A stretch of DNA of 64,000 nt from Bugula neritina (Eukaryota; Bryozoa; Gymnolaemata; Cheilostomatida; Bugulidae): contig OZ037765.1 of the NCBI GenBank assembly GCA_964035545.1, positions 11,960,698-12,024,697 of the forward strand, in the 5' to 3' direction. The position numbers and the translations under genes were made by a program. The first letter of the stretch is position 1, and each line of letters opens with the position of its first letter. A model generated the notes under the pieces. That model worked only from the letters and a program-made list of their open reading frames with translations. It did no database searches and was not told where the DNA came from. Positions 27,679 to 39,495 of the stretch are shown here, piece after piece.

Positions 27679-30600
27679 CGCACGCACGCACGCACGCACA
27701 CGCACGCACACACACGCACACATTATGCATTTAATTATTTTGTGATTGCCATGATAAATAACTTGTCTCAAGAGGGCTACAGTTATGTAAGATTATACAG
27801 CTATTTTGAGAAAAGTTGTTGTTTTGTTAAACATCACTTAGCACATATTCTGTTACATTGAGCTACATATAGAGACTAAAAGAATAAAAACTGATAAAAA
27901 TGTAAATAAATTAATAATACAATTGCTTATATAGGTATTTCCCATTTGACACACAGAATTGTTCAATGTTGTTTGCATCATGGACATATGATGGATCAAT
28001 GCTCAACCTGATGCTGGTTGGCCCCAAAGGTGATTTGAGCAACTATGTGGCAAGCAGGTAACAGTTTTTATTAACATTTATATAGCTCTGCAAATTTTAT
28101 GGCAAAAATGTTTTATTTATCCTGTTAACAGCTTTTGCAAAAACTTCAATGTGATGCCAATTGCTTTTTAAATCACTATGATGTATTTTATTTTATTTAA
28201 GCAGGCCTGCCTCCTTTTACTCTTATGTTTCTTTAACCCCAACACTAATATTTGTCCCTCAAAAATTATCCATAATAAAAATTCACTCTTCTTGTGCAAT
28301 CACATGCTAGTCTAGCACTTGACCTATTAAAATTGCATTGCCCTACTTATAGGCTATGGTAATGTTGTAATAGTATAATAACTATTTAAAGCAAAGTATG
28401 AAAGTCGTAGTCAGAGTTGTGTGTTCCTGTCTGTTATAGTTCCTAATTTATAGTCTGCTCTGCATAACCATTTTGTAGACAAATGCTAGAAATTGGAGGA
28501 TTAGTTGCAATTGACAATTGTGCAAATTGGTAACAAATGCATTAGTTGTTATGTTGGTAATTATGAATAGTAAAAAGAACTTGTTATTAATATCGACCTA
28601 GTGCTATAATTATAGTTCACGTTGGTTTCTTGGTGACTCATTCAAGCTCATTAACCACTATTTGCTAAATATAATATTTCTTGCCAAGTCTTGACCCCAT
28701 AACACTCAATGTTTCAATTTATTATATACAGTATATAGTGACATTCTGCAATGTATGTTTTTGTTAACATATCACAACTTATAATAAAAATGCATAAGAT
28801 CTCTTATAACTACAGTATGTAATGATATACACTTACTGTAAATTTTAATTCAAGTTATTGTGGACTCATGGCAATACACAATAAACAAATTTTATATGCA
28901 TACATTGATGTGAGTGTGTTTATTAATTTATTATAAACTTGTGTTATTTGTTACTAACACAACATGCTTCCAATTTCTCTAATTAATATAAATGTTTGTT
29001 ACTAAGAGATTATTAATAATCTTACAAATTGCTTGAAAATATTACTAACTTGAATGCTGGGAAATAAAAATTATGAAATAGCTACACTGAAAATAACAAA
29101 AACCTTTTATCTTACTACATAAGTTGTACTCAGTATAAATTAACAGTTCATGCTTGTACTATACAGTGAATTTGAGTTGATTACGATGGAGGTGAGGCGA
29201 CACATTATATTCTACTCATGCTGTCCACATCCATATCCTGACATTACCTACTATGTACATATCAAAAGAAGACCAATGTTCTACGTGTTCAACATGCTGC
29301 TGCCGTGCTGCCTCATCACTCTCGTAGCTCTGCTAGGTACGGTGTGTGTATAATGCTCATCAGCTTATAACGTAAGCAAACTGCACTCAAAGTTCATTGC
29401 AGCTTATCAAATTCAACCAGGAAATATGGTATATAACCCATGCAGGAAATTCCTATCACAGGAAATATGTAGGGTGATTAGGGAATCCACAGCCTTGAAA
29501 TTATATTGCTCAGAAAATTTATATAGCCCAGTATATATATGAAATATATGCCCAAGAAATATATTGACCACTACAGTTAACTAATTTTAAACTATAATTA
29601 TTAAGCAATTATTGTTCAAAATCTCAGCACCAGATTTAAAAATACTGCAGAGAGATTAGACATTCTTTAATAGTAAAACTTCAGGTGATTACTAATTTAT
29701 TATTTAAAATTTTAAGCTATAATCTGAATATGTTATAAAATGTATGTTTCATTAAATAGCCAAAATTCATTGCTTATTTTAGGATTTTATATACCATCAG
29801 ACTCAGGAGAAAAAGTGACAATGGGAATAACAACGCTGCTGTCTATGACCGTATTTCTAATGTTAGTTACTGAAGCAATGCCACCTACTGCTGATCACTT
29901 GCCACTTATTGGTATGTCTCAAGAGTAAAAGATTTATTGTTATGAAATGGGAGCAAGTAAATAAATGTGAAATGAGTGTAAGCAATGGTTTTCTATTTGT
30001 AGGCATTTATTACTTCATCACCATAGGGATTGTATCATTGGCTACAGGTATGACTGTGTGTACATTAAACATCCATCACAAAGGCACTCGTGGCAAACTT
30101 GTACCACCGTGGGTAGAATTCATTTGTTTTAAAATATTAGCCAAAATATTTTGCATACCGATAGAGTATCCTGACGCCAACCTGTTGAAGGAACAGCCAT
30201 ACGTCTATCAGGTATTTCTGTCAGAATGTCTATATATAACTTTGCTTTACTAAAGCTGCCACTATGCCTTTCACACACAGCTTTATTACTTACATTACTC
30301 AATTCTGTTAATTTGGATTAATCTTATCACTAGTTATAGCAATCTATAATTTTGAACGCTGTAAAACAATGTTAAAAAAACAAAGAAAAGTAAAAACAAT
30401 ATTTTGTTCTAGAGATCAAGCTGCTTAAATCACAAGCAGCTCAAAGCATCTAGGCAGAAGAAAAAAAGTTCAAATGACTATTCGAAAAATGCTTATGAAA
30501 TGCAGGAGCAATTGATATCTCCTTCTCATTTGCATAGCAGAAAATTCCACGAGGAAAATAACTCATTGATGGCAAGTAGCTAAAATTTCATTTAGACTGG

Positions 30601-31481
30601 CAAGTATTATGTATGCAAAAAGAACTGTTTACTAAATATACTGTTTATGTGCCAGTAATTAGTGCTTAAAGAGTATTAACTACTTCAGTAGTACCAGGAG
30701 TTTTTATAAGCTGTAATGCCAAGGATTAATAATTTGCTATTTGCCACCTGTAGTTTTTGAATAAGTAATAAGATCCTGCATTCTATGTTGAAATCAGGAT
30801 TTTAATTATAAATTAATATGCTTGTTATATTTTGTTCTTACTTATCAATATTTCAGCTTACGAAAACTGGCATGTATTACAACGTTGCCTCATTTTGCTT
30901 TCTAAACTGACCCTCTAGATTCTAGAATGAGGTGGAAAAATCAGATAATTTAACCTATAGTTGCTGCTAAGAAGTTATTCATATAATGCTAACCTGCAAT
31001 CTGTTGACCAAATAAAATTTATTTATATTACATTCACCTTATAAAAACCATCAAATGTAAAATTTTAATGTTTAGTATAATTTATCTATGACATTTACTT
31101 TAGACTTCATCTGCACCATCAAGACAGAAGGCAACCAAGAATGGCCATCTGATCAACGGGTCTCAAGCTTTCCCTGACTCGAACAAATATTTCAATAATA
31201 CTCAGGGAGGATCGAATATACCCTGGCAAAAGTTAGACAACAGCAGCAATGTGAACACTACAGACAGTGACAAAATAGACAGCCATTTCTCCATGGTGTT
31301 TCAGACCATCTCAGAGTCTATTCTACACAACGAAATGCGTTTAGTTGAGCAAGACAGGAGAGATGCTATCAAACTGCAATGGCAACAAGTAGCCATTGTC
31401 GTAGACAGACTACTACTATTTCTATTTGTCACACTGACCATTGGGGTCACATTGGGATTGACCCTACAGGGAGTTATTTAA
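25034..31481 (+). CDS. Nicotinic acetylcholine receptor alpha-type subunit, 10 exons, complete
   Basis: Cys-loop ligand-gated cation channel subunit of the synaptic or plasma membrane. Exons: 25034-25073, 25411-25559, 26716-26870, 27098-27217, 27935-28057, 29167-29336, 29783-29911, 30003-30211, 30413-30571, 31104-31481; in frame they give 543 codons. The first exon supplies a signal peptide ([13 protein letters not shown], continuing VVLQAVA) before the mature start at DKHEKKLL. The binding-site aromatics are visible: W in TTNCWLNQ, Y in DILLYN, W in ASWTYDG, Y before the vicinal cysteines (FYSCC), and Y in PHPYPD. The Cys loop is [15 protein letters not shown]. The vicinal CC makes it an alpha subunit. 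M1 to M4 are all present. M2 begins [20 protein letters not shown], with the Glu typical of cation channels. The M3-M4 loop is about 150 residues. M3 ends in [11 protein letters not shown] and M4 starts near [16 protein letters not shown]. It resembles the alpha7/alpha9-10 group, but the exact subtype cannot be set without a tree. Junction 30571/31104 needs a GC donor to stay in frame. Confidence 0.95.
26619..26715. repeat. GTAATATAATATGTGATGT tandem repeat abutting a splice acceptor
   Basis: About five degenerate copies of a 16-20 bp unit built on TAATATAATATGT run up to the acceptor (ATGCGGTAG) of the nAChR exon at 26716. The repeat occupies the place of the polypyrimidine tract, which is missing. 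Confidence 0.85.
27637..27722. repeat. (CA)n/(CGCA)n microsatellite
   Basis: A compound ACACAC and CGCACGCA run lies in the nAChR intron between exons 27098-27217 and 27935-28057. Confidence 0.97.
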
Positions 31482-33032
31482 TAGGCAAAAAATCCTACAG
31501 TAGTGCATATTTTTCAACTAAAAAAATATGCTGAACAACTCGGATGTTCATCTGCAGAATTTAAGCAATATAAGTTTTAATAATTGGCTTAGGCAGGGCA
31601 AAAATATCACCTTATCATTAATTTAAATGTGTAGCAAGAGCTATGTTTAATACAACATATGATTCATGTGTTTAAAAGCACATGTCTCACCAGTTGAAGT
31701 GAGTAGGTTATATTACTTGTTATATTATGATAGTGCAAGAATTTGTCAAAATATTGGCATATGTGAAATAAATGACAACAAAACAGAAAACTTGTTTTCG
31801 TAAAATTTGCAATAGCATTGTCTTTACTTGCTTTACTAGTCTTGAGAGTGTTATTTTAAGATGACTTGAGGCAAGACATTTAGCATAATACTTGTTACAA
31901 ACGACTGAAATCTTAAATTTTTCTTTGAAAACACTAGCAGTGTACATGCAGTATTATTTTACTGTTTATGACTTTATTCCACCAACACCTAATGCCAAGA
32001 GGCTACACTGCCACACATTGTAGGAGGTTGAACTTGCCACTGGAATTAATGACTCACATTTATGTGACCAAGGTACTATTTATTGTTTATTGCAGGGAGG
32101 GAGGGGGGGGGAATAATTTGGTAAATATTGCAGTAATGATGAGCTAAATGCTAGATTTTAAAATAAGTAAATTAGATTATGCAGTCTTCATATAAATGTG
32201 TGAGTAAGTAACAGAATAAAGTTTATTTTTCCAGTTTAATGTGCTTGTAGTAGCAGGATTTGATATGAGATTATGTAACTCACAAGATGAAAGACGTAAA
32301 ATGTGGGAAGCTGATATAATACATGCAAAAAATAAGCTGTACCAGTAGAGTACAATTACTTCTAGACTATAACAAATCATGCATATAACATCTGTTAAAG
32401 AGAATAACTATCCATCTGCACTAAAAAGCAATGTAGACATTATACGATAATATACGAGTATTAGAACTCTTTTGTATTTCATACAATAAGTTACATATTT
32501 GCACAAAATCCTAAAGTACAAGGAATAACAAAAGAGACAAGTTTAAATAACTATTTGAAAGCATCGACTGCAGAATTTTTTCTGATCTCCACAAACATAC
32601 TTTGAAGAATAATTCCACATCGTACTTCAACAACCACTGATCCTAGCAAGAACTGCTATCTAGTGTCCCTGGTGCTTCCTCTTCAAATGAACAAGTAATG
32701 CTAGCACTTTTCTAAAACATAAACAGAATATATTTGGTTCTTAATCTAAACACCAATTAGTAATGTCGTACAGTTTGAAAGATATAAATTTTAGAGTGCA
32801 TGCACACTTTTTCCGTCAGAAGATTAAAGAATATTATGGTTTATGTGATTATTTTGAACAGAGGATTCAAGTTTGATGGGAAAAAAAGAGATTTGGAAGC
32901 AATCCAAATAATATGTAATTTCCCATAAAACAGGCTAACGGTAGATGTTGTATGTAATATCAAGATGATTAAAACAATAACCAACGTGAGTTAAAAAGCA
33001 TAACTATTCTACAACAAACCAGCTTACCAGGT
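31482..33032. other. Convergent intergenic region, nAChR and INO80C 3' ends
   Basis: No coding exon was seen. It should hold the 3'UTRs of both flanking genes. A G-rich run (GGGAGGGAGGGGGGGGG) lies at about 32096-32111. Confidence 0.6.
32215..32227. terminator. Back-to-back poly(A) signals on both strands
   Basis: AATAAA reads on the plus strand at 32215-32220, and the TTTATT at 32222-32227 reads AATAAA on the minus strand. The convergent nAChR and INO80C transcripts could both use this site, though other AATAAA copies exist nearby (for example near 31767). This is inference from the motif and the gene orientation. Confidence 0.4.
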
Positions 33033-34408
33033 TTAGCCAACTACATTACTAGCACGGCGCAGCTGTAACAACCCAGTAATGATGTCACTTGGAAGAGTTT
33101 TTATTTGGGCATACTCGTCAGCAGATGCATAACGCAGTTTGGTGTGCGGATCTACATATTTCGCCTTATAAATTAAAACATAATTGAAATTATATAATGA
33201 TTGAACATGTAACAAACGTTATACAATATATTATAAAAAAACCTTATAATGGGCAAAGCAGTAAATAAATTCACAAGTAATTTAAGAGACTTTCTAATTT
33301 GGCAGATATATTGAATATTCAACAACAAACTACTTTAAGTATGTTTTTGTATAGTGTTTCTTCATGCTAGATATATTTACTAGAGCTTAAGTTTTTTAGT
33401 GATATGAAAATACTAGCTAGTCGAAGGTCTGTAATTTAGCTACTTTGAACATTATTTTATTGACATACTGGTAATCCACTTATATCTGAATACTTCTTAG
33501 CGGGATAAAATGAAGGAGGGGCATCCAAACTAGAATCTAAAAAAAAATACAACCTAATAAAATATATTATCAATTATTTTGTAAAAATTATGAAAAAAGC
33601 TGCAATTTATCTTCACAAAACTAATATAAATTCTACGATTTCACACTGTAATGCTTTATAGTTCATAAATTTGTAGAGAAAAACCCAAAGGAGCTATGAC
33701 TTTGCCACAAATTGAGTAAACTTAATTTAAGATGAGCATTCCAAAAAAACATTATACAGTAAATCATAATATTGTACTATTTCAATAAACTGAATAAAAT
33801 GCAAGCTAAAACTCAAAAACTGCATTCTGTAAGACTGTACGACTTTTCATTTAATTCAATTAAAGCATTCATGCAGGTGACAAATTTTTTAATATTGACC
33901 AACATGTGACATCAGTAGGTTTCCATGGCAACGCTTTTTCTGCAGCTTGAATTTGTTTCAAATTTTTCCATAGCCTTCTCTTACTTGTAGCGGCTAGTTT
34001 CATCGAGTGCTGCATAATAACAAAATTACATTAATAGCATGCATAAGCTTAAATATACAAATGTTTATGTAAAAATTGGATTGACGATTGAATGCAATCC
34101 TATAAAAATAAATAACATGAAAATATAATTATTTAGGTTGAACATAGTATAACTTACCACAAAATTAGGGTTTTTAAATGAAGGTTGTTGAGGTGAATAT
34201 GATTGCTGGTTAGTTTCAACTGATTGACCAGCCTAAAAATATTTATACTAAATACAAACTCGGACACACCACTATTCCTCTACAGTCAACACATTTATAA
34301 AAAGAAATAATAATCAACCAGGAAAGTACTCATCCAAAAAAATGAAAAACTGTTTAGATTAAATAGAACACTTCTCACCAATTTTTGTTTTTTAAAACTT
34401 GGCTCCAT
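33033..34408 (-). CDS. INO80C: INO80 complex subunit C (YL1 C-terminal family), 5 exons, complete
   Basis: Small subunit of the INO80 nuclear chromatin-remodelling complex. Exons in order: 34408-34379, 34232-34158, 34009-33900, 33529-33469, 33164-33033; they join in frame to 135 codons. The order of family hallmarks is complete: SFKNPNFV, then RLWKNLKQIQAAEKALPW, then LDAPPSFYPAKKYSDISGLP, then YVDPHTKLRYASADEYAQI, then LPSDIITGLLQLRRAS near the C-terminus. Human INO80C is 192 residues; the loss is all in the variable, low-complexity N-terminus. The start is the ATG of MEPSFKKQKL in a 30-nt first exon; an upstream in-frame exon cannot be ruled out but is not needed. The 33900 donor was chosen as TGTTG/GTCAAT because it keeps the frame. 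Confidence 0.95.
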
Positions 34409-35384
34409 TTGCTTTGGTAGTGCTGTTTAGCTAAGCACACGATAACAACAGATAGGAACTACAATATAAATTATATGATTGCTGCTATGGGGACAATGTG
34501 CTATTTTTATCCAACTGCAGTCACATGATGATACTGGGTTAGGATACTGGGTTAGGATAGCAAATGAAAAGTCATTAGCAAAGATTTTTTCGGCATACTT
34601 AATCTTATACCAATACTTAAACAACTAAATCATCATATAAAACTTCAGTTATTCACAGTAGTAATACAACTTTAACATTGATAAATCATAACTAATTAGG
34701 GTACCTGCCATTCATTAGAAAGACTTACTATCTTTTAACATATTTCATATGTTATTATTATAATTGCTGTTTATCTCGGTAACCGCCCAAAATATTTTGT
34801 CAATTGAACAAAGAGGTTTATGCACTTAGTGTAGAGTTGTTCTAAAAATATGATAAAATCCGGAACTAGCATAGTATACATGCATTCTTGGCCTACAACA
34901 CAACACTTTGAACAACTTGAATCCTCATGGAATCTCAAACGATAAGATTAATGAATAATGGTAATATTTAAGGAACCCCCCACACTTTCCTTTAGACATT
35001 GGCCACTGGTTATAAATACATGTACTAACAATTTGAATTACAGTAATTGTAAGAGTAATACTAACTGATACTATCAATATTATGATCACTAGTTCAATAT
35101 GAGGTTGAACATAAAAACGACAAAATAAATATTAAATATGTTAGTAAAACTCAAACTGGTTTCATCCCAGATAGACGCTTTCCAGTTAGATGCTATTTTT
35201 ATTATTACAATTATTATTAATAATAATCAGTAATTAATTTTAATCAATTAAAATTACTAATTATTGTTCATCAACTATTATTATCATTTACTATAACTAT
35301 TATATAATATACTTATAAAATTATATTAAATTTAATATTTTTATCATCATTTTAAAAATATATAACAGTTGAAAGTAAAACTAA

Positions 35385-35660
35385 AAGTAAACCAAAAACC
35401 CAAAAACTAAAAGTATTGTGAAATTCAAATTGAATATTCGCAATTACCAACGGCAAGAGAATGAGGATGTGTTGAAATTTAATTTACTTCAAAGATGATC
35501 ATAATTATAAAGTTAAACTGTGGACTAAAACTAAAAGTAAAACATTAGGCTTAGCCTTAGGCTTAGACTCAGACTCAACTTAAAGTAAGACTAAGAGTAA
35601 GAGTAACACTAACACTAACAGTAACTGTAAGAGTTAGACTAAGACTAGAGTTAGCCAGTT
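35385..35660. repeat. Degenerate ACTAAAAGTAAA / AGACTAAGAGTA tract
   Basis: Imperfect hexamers of the form (A/G)(A)(C/G)TAA repeat here (AAAACTAAAAGTAAAC, GGCTTAGCCTTAGGCTTAG, AGTAACACTAACACTAACAG), with normal-looking DNA at 35408-35520 between the two denser parts. Confidence 0.7.
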
Positions 35661-36498
35661 AGGGCATTGATTTACAGGAAAACCTTATCACTATGATAAT
35701 CAATGACAACCACACTGAAAGTGAAAATTAACTTTTTGTTCTTCAAATTTAACATTCACGTGGTGATTGCACAGGGTTAAAGGGTAAATAAATCACTTTG
35801 TGTGATTGCACCCACTGAATTTTCACAACTCACTTTTCCATTTTTGTACGAGCACTAGATGAGGTGAAGGTCATGTATGTAGAACGGAGTCAACGCGATA
35901 ATCTTTTGGTCGATATTAAATTGTAACAATGTCTTTTCTTGACTTCGACCTATATAATATTAGTTCTAAACGCTCTTGTACAACGGTTCTAAATTATTTG
36001 ACCCCCAAGATCAGAGCGGCCTTTGCATAGACCTGGCAGTTGAGATGCTTGATTCGAGAGGTCGCAGATTTTTCTTTGCAAGAAATAGGTTCCTGCGCTA
36101 AATGTTACACCACCACGACATAATTTTACTAAATTGTGTTGAATTGAATGAAAATAGTGCTAGCGATAGTAACACTCAAACTTAAAATGATATTTAATCT
36201 CATATTTATACTGCTACTCAGTCTCATACTCATTGTGATACTGAATGTCATGCAGTAATACTCAAAAGTCATAACCCATGTCATAAATTAAAACTATAAC
36301 TCAAACTCAAAGCTTTTACTTTTAGTTTTAACTTTCAGTTTCAACTTTCAAGTTTTATAAGATTTACTTTTACTTTTAGATTAAGACAAGTCGAAGTTTT
36401 AGATTTACTGTTAGTCATATTCATAATTTATATACTTATAGTAGTATGACTATTAATATTACTATGTCTTATAGTTATTGTCTATAGTCACTTAAATA

Positions 36499-36778
36499 GA
36501 AATGAAATTGCCCCCCCCCCCAAGAAGTCAAAATTCCCCCAAGGCCCAGGACTCGGGAGGGAATTCCCCCAGGTTGGGAACCACTGGTCTATTACTATAG
36601 CCATAGGAATGGCTTAAAGTTATATACTATGACTATAACTTTAAGTTATAGTCATAGTCTATAACTTTAAGCCATTCCTATGGCTATAGTAATAGACCAG
36701 TGGTTCCCAACCTGAGGGATTCCCTCCTGGGCCTTGGGGGAATTTTCATTTTGACTTTTTGGGGACAATTTCATTTCT
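36499..36778. repeat. 280-bp inverted duplication carrying hAT-like terminal sequence in both arms
   Basis: Arms of about 130-140 bp mirror each other around 36640. The left arm has GGTTGGGAACCACTGGTCTA and then TATAGCCATAGGAATGGCTT. The right arm has the reverse complements AAGCCATTCCTATGGCTATA and TAGACCAGTGGTTCCCAACC. CAGTGGTTCCCAACC is typical of hAT terminal inverted repeats. The outer parts of the arms are the element's G/C-rich body (CCCCCAAGGCCCAGGA and TCCTGGGCCTTGGGGG); the inner parts look like duplicated flank. Confidence 0.85.
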
Positions 36779-37021
36779 AAAATTTTTACACAGTTTGTTC
36801 ACAATTTTTTAATTTTGGTCTCATTTGCTAAGTTACATATAGTTATACTTACTCGGAGTGATCATCACACTGAACCGCCCTAGAGGGAGGAAGGGGTGTG
36901 GCCACATATGGGTAATATGTTGAATAGTCGTTGGTCAATAGTTGTACAGTTGATAATGGTTGGGCTGTATTTACTGAACAAGAACTTAATTCTGTCTATG
37001 TGAAGATCTCTGAATTATTGC

Positions 37022-37448
37022 TTTGATTGTAACCAATTTTCAGATCCCGGATAGTCCTTGGGAGAAAACTCTTCTGGTGCTTGCTACTGTTAGCACCCAC
37101 TGATGAGGACTGTCTCCTTGCTTGGGAGTTGGGAGCGTGTTGGTATAGTGCTGTTTGTTTGTTCAGCCGGTCATCTTAGGCAGAGCAGAGAGCTAGATGC
37201 TGTTCTTCTTTTGCCAACATCTTCATAAGGAGAATAATACATCTGGCTCTCTTTCTTTGTTCAAGGGGCTGTAGGCAGAGTTTCTTCACGACACTTTCGA
37301 CATCCTCGTGGCCTTTAATATTGGCTATTAATTGCACTGCATCCACTTGTATTCTTTCTAAGCCAGAAAAATCCTTCTTGCAGGTCGGGTCCCAAACTGC
37401 ATTAGGTGTGGTAGACACAAGGCTTTTTATGCAATCAATCATGCTCAT
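37022..37448 (-). pseudogene. Non-LTR retrotransposon reverse transcriptase, C-terminal remnant
   Basis: The translation reads VWDPTCKKDFSGLERIQVDA, then LCLQPLEQRKRARCIILLMK, then SFLPRTIRDLK. This order (VWDP-LKKD--LE-VQ, L-PLEQRR--AR, FFPRTIR-WN) is the conserved tail just after the RT domain in CR1/jockey/L2-type LINEs. One in-frame stop (TAA at 37176-37178) interrupts it before the FLPRTIR motif. Nothing of the RT catalytic core is seen upstream, so it is a dead, 5'-truncated copy. Confidence 0.85.
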
Positions 37449-37559
37449 TCGGTGGCCCAGTAAAGAGCTCTTATAATCCTACCCAATTGTCTTCTAGCAT
37501 TTAGTATTTTATTTGATATATGTTTGTTGAACCTGCAATCTGATACTATATTTATTTAT

Positions 37560-37990
37560 ATTATTATTATCATAGTTTATTAGTTTTAACTTATACTTAT
37601 AGTAATACTAATTATAATACTAGGAGTAAGAGTCATACCCATACTGATGCTGATAGTGATACTCATACTCAAACTAATGCATTTGTGAATGATGATAGTG
37701 ATACTGATAGTCGAAGTGATACTGATAATCATAAAGTTAAATGCTAAATGATAATCGTGCTGATAATGATGCTCACACTTTAAATATTAGACTTAGTAAT
37801 AGTTATATTAATACTAATATGTATACTATAACTATCTTATGGTCATTGTCTATAGTCAATTACATAGTTAAATGGTGATAGTTTATAATAATAAGTATAA
37901 GTTATGAATTACCACTACAAGGATATACTTATAGTATCAGTATTGACCATAACAATAAGTATAAGATCTAAATGTTACTCATTAAGTTTT
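37560..37990. repeat. Degenerate GATACT / ATAGT hexamer-like tract
   Basis: Low-complexity DNA of interspersed GATACTCATACT, GATAGTGATACTGATAG and TTATAGTAATACT motifs. It resembles the tracts at 20476-20742 and 36290-36420. Confidence 0.6.
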
Positions 37991-39495
37991 GCTAATTAAA
38001 TTTGTATAATATTCACTGTTGCTATAAGTATAGTTATTTATATTGGTTTGGGTATGTCACTATAGTAATAATGTCATGAAGTTAAACAGCCAGTTGCAAA
38101 CATACACTTAAAAAGATAAATTGAAATCATTCAGTTTTGCGTTGACATTATGACTGTCTTTTGAACTTGATATTTATATTACTATTAGTAGTTTTTATTA
38201 GTATTAATCTTAGACAATAATTTTGAATATACATTCACGTTGTCATACTCATTTTGATGAAAATAATTCTAATGTTAATAATAAATAATATATATGCTAT
38301 ATAGAGAATCCAACTATTGAATGTAGCGTTCACACTCACTGTCACACTACCATTCACTAACAGTGTAACTGCTAGTCAAAGGATCAGTCAGATTCAGTTT
38401 CACTGTTTGAGCCAAACCGATATTTGCTTAGAGTGACAGCTATAATTTTATGAGTGCGAGCAAGAAGCCACAGGGTATAGGTCATAGTTAGACGCATACA
38501 CAAACACACACACATTATTATTTTCAAAGCAACAAATACTAAAGCAGTTAACAAAACAAAATTTAAATCACTGTTTGGCTCGAATCAACGTTTTTACTTT
38601 TAATACTGAGAAAAGTTGCACAAACTGAAATTGTTGAACAAGTTGAGACTCAAACTGGCAGAATTTCAGCCTTAATCTGAGAGTCAAACTAAGACAGTGC
38701 CATATCAGCTTACTTGTTCTATTATTGTTGTTTGATATAAAAATAATCTTAACCAAATTAACATGATTAAGTTTTACTTTTTAAAGGTTGGTACAAAATT
38801 AAAAAAAGGCAAGAATCACATAATGTAATACTCAAGAGCATCTACAATAAAAGGTCAAGATTATTTAATTTTCTCATTCACTGGTAAATTCTAGCTGAAA
38901 AATGAAACATCATTCTTTTATGTCGGGACCTAACTTTTTCAACTATCATGAGCTGGCTAAAAATTTAGCAACTAATACAATTCCAGTTCCATTTTAGGAC
39001 CAATACAACACTCATCGAAATTAATGGCATAACATTAAACAATAGCATATAAAAAAGAGACTCATTGCAAGCTGTCACGGGAGCTCACACAATTCAAAAT
39101 GCTTCTTGTGTTCCTAGAAATAAGACCAGACAACTGCTTTTTGTCATTTGGCATCTTCTTTATTTATATCCTGTTGCTAATCAACACCATTCAACAATTT
39201 TCCAAGTTTATAATTAATGTTGATAGTCGATTCTATTTTTGAAATTTGGTAGATTTTATTTATTGGTTGTGGTATTTAGTTTTAGGAAACTTCATTAGCT
39301 GTAAAAATTAGAATATTTGAAATATTTTTTTCAGAATTATAAGATTTAAAAGAATTGAAGCACACTTTAAAATAACAGACAGAAAATAGTTTTCTCTCAA
39401 CGTAGCTGCGTCAGTCCTTCAATGTGACTATACTGTATCTTAAAAGCATTTATTACATATTATTTTCCCTTTAGAACTGCATAAACAGAGAAAAA

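Larger units (their letters stand above)
34409..39495. other. Divergent, repeat-rich spacer between INO80C and ASCC2
   Basis: Both neighbours start outward from this 5-kb region. It holds degenerate short-period A/T-rich repeats (35385-35660, 36290-36420, 37560-37990), the inverted duplication at 36499-36778 and a LINE remnant at 37022-37448. No host exon was recognised. Promoter elements are not evident by eye. Confidence 0.7.

Noticed and set aside
27610-27861. Open frame with a His-Thr repeat
   Set aside because: Translation of the CA microsatellite in an nAChR intron.
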